DNA of 18,024 bases from Candidatus Poseidoniaceae archaeon. Its GTDB lineage: Archaea; Thermoplasmatota; Poseidoniia; Poseidoniales; Poseidoniaceae. The stretch covers positions 1-18,024 of the forward strand of contig DUKP01000157.1 of assembly GCA_013329295.1 (NCBI GenBank), read 5' to 3'. Numbering within the stretch: position 1 is the first letter of the stretch; every line of letters starts with the position of its first letter. Below the pieces are notes generated by a model, which saw only the letters and a list, made by a program, of their open reading frames with translations, had not been told where the DNA came from and searched no databases. Below are positions 15,117-18,024 of this stretch, one piece after another. The translations under genes and the position numbers were made by a program.

Positions 15117-18024
15117 TCAATTCAATCGATTGAAACTACCATCTGCATTCATTTGCCATCTAATGCCATCTGCTTGGACGTAGATGGTTTGACCTGTTGA
15201 TTGATCGTAATGCCCACCCGGTGGTAATCCTGTGTAATCAGCAACAGTAGTTGGCTGGATTGGTGTTGCAGGTTGTGGTGCGGGCGGTTGTTGAACAACA
15301 GGTTGTACAGGTTGCGCCGGTTGTTGAATCATTTGTTGTGGCTGAGCGTATTGTTGCTGCATTGCTGGAACTGAAGGTTGTTGATATCCTGTTTGATTAG
15401 GCATCATTGCGGCTTGACTACCCCATGCTTGCTGCGAGAAATCTTTGCCATTTGGATTACTTCCTCGACCTCGTAGAACAACAACTCCAACTACCGCGGC
15501 AATTAGCAGCACTCCAATTGTTCCACCGACAATCAGTCCAGTGTTAGATGATTTGGAATCTGAATCCGAACTATCTCCATCATTACTGTCCGTCACTTCA
15601 TCACCCTCGCCATCTGGTATGTTCTGTGCTGAAGTGTCAGTTCCATCATGCTGAGCTGTATCTCCTGTAGCTACTGAAGATTGACTGGCTGCCTCTGCAG
15701 TACCATCAAGAGTAGAGGACTCGGTAACGAAAGCAACTGATGCTGCGTGAGCGATTCCACCGTCAAGACTGACAACATTTAATTGGACTGTGTATTCATT
15801 TCTTGGAGTATTATCATCGACTGAGAATGTAACAGTAAATGGTAAATCTCCATTACTATCGATTGTACCCCAAGATATTACTGCACTTTCAAGTAGTGCC
15901 TCATTATATGGCTCCACAATCACATCAAGTACACCACCTAATGACAAATCAAGACCATTGTGCGCATTTATCACTCCTGAAATTGACATTTCCCCGTTGG
16001 TAATCAACTGCTCTCGATTTTCTATATCGAGTGAAAATTCAGGTAGCGTAGTGATACTGAATGTTAGTTCATCTGAACGAACTGTATCGCCAGAAGTTCC
16101 TGTTACAACTACAGTATAATCTCCGCCTGAAAGATTGGCTGGAACTGTCAAAGTTAGTACTGCCATAAATGGAGCAGAACCTCTAGCAAAGTCCAATTCT
16201 GCAGTAACTCCGTTTGGCACTGTTACTCCAACAGTTACATCAGCACCAAAACCATTGACTGGTTCTATGAAAATCGGAGTCGGTACGACCCATTCTACAC
16301 CACCTGGTAGAACAATCCAAGGGTCTAATGTTAAAATCTCAAAATCAGGGTCATTATCAACTGTGAAAGGAACTGTCACAGAGCGGTCCATGCCATTATT
16401 AGTTCCTGTAATCGTAAGTTCATATTCACCACTTGAAAGGTTCATGGTATCGACAACTACTGCACCTAACTCGTCGATATTCAACATCTGATTAGCACTA
16501 AGCATTCCTGCATTAGCTGAGTTAACCGAACCTGAAATATTCACCGTGGAATCAAATTCATTGAATCCAACAACATTAATCCAAGCTGCGAATGGTAAGC
16601 CCATTCTTGCGACATTATCTGGTACACTCGGCAATATAGTGAAATCAGGAGTAGCCCAATCATTGTTACCTTCTCTACCAGCAAATACTTGAATTCCATT
16701 GGCAGATACTGTTGTTTGGTCAACAGTAAACGATTCTTGACCTATGTGCCGGTAGTTTAGTGGAAGGGCACCCGAGCCATCCAATTCCTCAGAAAATAAT
16801 TCACAGTCACCCAACTCTACTGAGAGACTTATTTTTCCTTGACCTACTGCGGATTCACTCCATACTTTGCCCTCAGTAATTGGGAAATTGAAGTGATTCA
16901 TGCCATTATTGTATATCAAATCAGAGCTAATCACGGTTTTTTGATTCATATCTGTACCTGTTGGGATACAACCGAGATCTATGCCTCCAAAGCCTCCATC
17001 ACCAGAACCGTCACCGTCACCTGAATCGTCATCGTCACCATTTTGGCTATCGCTGCAACCAAAGAAATCTACAGACTCTCCAAAAGGAGTATCTGGACAA
17101 GTGTCATCATCATCGATTACACCATCACCGTCTGCATCACTATCGCCACCATCGCCACCGCCGTTTCCACTGCCATCATCGTCTGGACAACCGTCATTAT
17201 CAGCGTCATTTTGGGTATTTGATGCCTCATTAGGACAAGCATCACTTGAGTCGGGAATACCATCACCGTCAGTATCATCATCTCCACCGTTGCCTGAGCC
17301 ACCGTTATTTTGCTCATCAGAACAGCCCCATGCATCGACTTCTGCACCTAGTGTAGTTCCTGGACAATCATCCCAAAAATCCTCAACACCATCACAGTCT
17401 TCATCTGGCTCCCCATCAACAGTACAACTCCTACCAGATGTACTCATCATGTTGAAATCACTACTGGTTTCAATAACATTGGATACCGTGATGTTTTCAT
17501 GAATTAGTGAAAGTGTATCTTTTGCATAACATTGCACACCTGATTCCTCATCGATAGTTTTAGTTTCCATCCCCATCAAACTCATAGTTAGAGTTGCTTT
17601 TCCTTCAACACTTACTCGGTAGCATTCCTTACCTGCAACGGTCTCAACTCCGGTTACTTCCATCTGATGGTATTCATCATAAGTTACGCCAAAGAATGTT
17701 GGCATGGATACCGAGAAGTTCCAATAATCTCCTGTAGTCCAAACTGGTGCAGTTTGCAGGTTTGTAGTTGATGCTTGGGCAAATTGATATGAGGATAGTG
17801 TTGAAGTGTACATTATGTTGCCTCTTGCGTCATATACTTCGCTAGCAACATTCCAACCGATCTGTGGAGAATACCAGTTTACCATATATCCTGCATCAAT
17901 TTCTAAAACATAAGCGCCGCCACCAGCCTCAGTCATTGTTGAATTAATCGAAACACTGTAAACTCCACCAACTCCGGTTTCATCCTCACCTAGGAAAATG
18001 GTATCACGTGTTTTTGCCGGATTA
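15117..18024 (-). CDS. Large membrane-anchored surface protein with TSP3 repeats, N terminus outside window
   Basis: The frame stays open to the window edge, giving 968 visible residues; the ATG at 17936 is probably not the real start and the signal peptide is off-window. Order: an external N-terminal domain of beta character (to about 17430); a Cys/Asp-rich thrombospondin type-3 repeat region (17022-17423); several Ig-like beta domains (about 15720-16970) with repeated SSGEYELTITGT and SGGDYTVVVTGT strand endings; a Ser/Thr/Asp-rich stalk; one membrane helix (15471-15539, TGLIVGGTIGVLLIAAVVG); an RGRG stop-transfer segment; and a cytoplasmic tail of about 115 residues rich in Gln and Pro. 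It ends in a YTGLPPGG-x-YDQSTGQTIY...RWQMNADGSF motif that I recall from other marine Thermoplasmatota surface proteins. Probably cell-surface adhesion, calcium-stabilised stalk or ligand binding; no enzymatic motif seen. Confidence 0.85.
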   Translation of the reverse strand, partial: NPAKTRDTIFLGEDETGVGGVYSVSINSTMTEAGGGAYVLEIDAGYMVNWYSPQIGWNVASEVYDARGNIMYTSTLSSYQFAQASTTNLQTAPVWTTGDYWNFSVSMPTFFGVTYDEYHQMEVTGVETVAGKECYRVSVEGKATLTMSLMGMETKTIDEESGVQCYAKDTLSLIHENITVSNVIETSSDFNMMSTSGRSCTVDGEPDEDCDGVEDFWDDCPGTTLGAEVDAWGCSDEQNNGGSGNGGDDDTDGDGIPDSSDACPNEASNTQNDADNDGCPDDDGSGNGGGDGGDSDADGDGVIDDDDTCPDTPFGESVDFFGCSDSQNGDDDDSGDGDGSGDGGFGGIDLGCIPTGTDMNQKTVISSDLIYNNGMNHFNFPITEGKVWSESAVGQGKISLSVELGDCELFSEELDGSGALPLNYRHIGQESFTVDQTTVSANGIQVFAGREGNNDWATPDFTILPSVPDNVARMGLPFAAWINVVGFNEFDSTVNISGSVNSANAGMLSANQMLNIDELGAVVVDTMNLSSGEYELTITGTNNGMDRSVTVPFTVDNDPDFEILTLDPWIVLPGGVEWVVPTPIFIEPVNGFGADVTVGVTVPNGVTAELDFARGSAPFMAVLTLTVPANLSGGDYTVVVTGTSGDTVRSDELTFSITTLPEFSLDIENREQLITNGEMSISGVINAHNGLDLSLGGVLDVIVEPYNEALLESAVISWGTIDSNGDLPFTVTFSVDDNTPRNEYTVQLNVVSLDGGIAHAASVAFVTESSTLDGTAEAASQSSVATGDTAQHDGTDTSAQNIPDGEGDEVTDSNDGDSSDSDSKSSNTGLIVGGTIGVLLIAAVVGVVVLRGRGSNPNGKDFSQQAWGSQAAMMPNQTGYQQPSVPAMQQQYAQPQQMIQQPAQPVQPVVQQPPAPQPATPIQPTTVADYTGLPPGGHYDQSTGQTIYVQADGIRWQMNADGSFNRLN
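15246..15389 (-). repeat. Gln/Pro-rich low-complexity cytoplasmic tail
   Basis: About 48 residues composed mainly of Gln, Pro, Ala and Val, with short PAQPVQP/VVQQPPAPQP-like units, between the membrane helix and the conserved C-terminal GLPPGG motif. On the DNA it appears as runs of gttg and ggttg. Probably disordered; may bind cytoplasmic partners. Confidence 0.7.
17022..17423 (-). repeat. Thrombospondin type-3 (calcium-binding) repeat region
   Basis: Three Asp/Cys-rich units within the surface protein. Two are close copies of D-x-CP-x-T-x2-G-x3-VD-x2-GCSD-x-QN (CPGTTLGAEVDAWGCSD and CPDTPFGESVDFFGCSD). Between them lies DTDGDGIPDSSDACP with a DADNDGCPDDD end. Units are joined by Gly/Asp/Ser linkers. 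The DxDxDGxxD spacing is that of calcium-binding TSP3 repeats, with cysteines spaced for disulfides, consistent with an extracellular location. Confidence 0.85.

Noticed and set aside
17022..17423. Asp/Gly-coding repeat tract as a CRISPR array or mobile element
   Set aside because: The repeats are degenerate, codon-phased and part of one open frame encoding TSP3 units; there are no uniform spacers or terminal inverted repeats.
15445..17502. Several plus-strand open frames, Ser/Pro- or His-rich, opposite the surface protein
   Set aside because: They mirror the Asp/Ser-rich codons of the TSP3 and Ig-like regions on the other strand, lack ribosome sites and show no recognisable domain.
1..18024. 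Search for tRNA, rRNA, insertion sequences, integrase sites or frameshifted genes
   Set aside because: The non-coding gaps are 60-128 bases and none folds or reads as such an element; all main frames are intact to their expected ends.

Overview
The window looks like a low-GC genome fragment from a marine planktonic archaeon, most likely Thermoplasmatota (Ca. Poseidoniales / Marine Group II or a close relative). The archaeal markers are an archaeosine-type tRNA-guanine transglycosylase with a C-terminal PUA domain and a DRG-family GTPase with a TGS domain. Strong GGAGG/GGTG ribosome binding sites fit an archaeal 16S tail. The large membrane-anchored surface protein with thrombospondin type-3 repeats and a Gln/Pro-rich tail is also familiar from this group. 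The lineage assignment is inference. The window is almost entirely coding: no gap exceeds 130 bases, and I see no tRNA, rRNA, CRISPR array or insertion sequence.

Layout. (1) 1-204, minus: N-terminal fragment of a membrane protein cut by the window edge. (2) 270-5839, minus: five genes transcribed as ATPase, permease, ATPase, permease, then a Trp-rich soluble protein. All four junctions overlap (three ATGA, one TGATG), so this is a translationally coupled unit encoding two ABC-2 type modules. (3) 5900-8170, minus: a 756-residue archaeosine transglycosylase. (4) 8231-8692, minus: an Nfu-type Fe-S carrier. (5) 8693-8820: a divergent control region with a perfect 20-bp palindrome resembling DtxR/IdeR iron boxes. 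(6) 8821-13923, plus: a compact sufC-sufB-sufD-sufS-sufE-sufT operon for Fe-S cluster assembly. (7) 13920-15035, minus: a DRG GTPase whose stop codon overlaps that of sufT. (8) 15117 to the window end, minus: a large surface protein, incomplete at its N terminus.

How the genes work together. SufS and SufE mobilise sulfur from cysteine, SufBCD is the ATP-driven scaffold, and SufT and Nfu act in maturation or delivery, so the centre of the window is a complete Fe-S biogenesis island read outward from one shared control region. The Nfu gene may be cotranscribed with the transglycosylase and the ABC cluster (60-base gaps), but this is not proven.

The most notable points are four. The transglycosylase keeps its catalytic residues but appears to have lost all four zinc ligands, and it carries an ArcS-like middle domain without the ArcS motif. 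An iron-box-like palindrome sits between nfu and sufC. A two-codon reading frame lies in the sufC leader. One ABC permease has a calcium-binding-like insertion in its large external loop.
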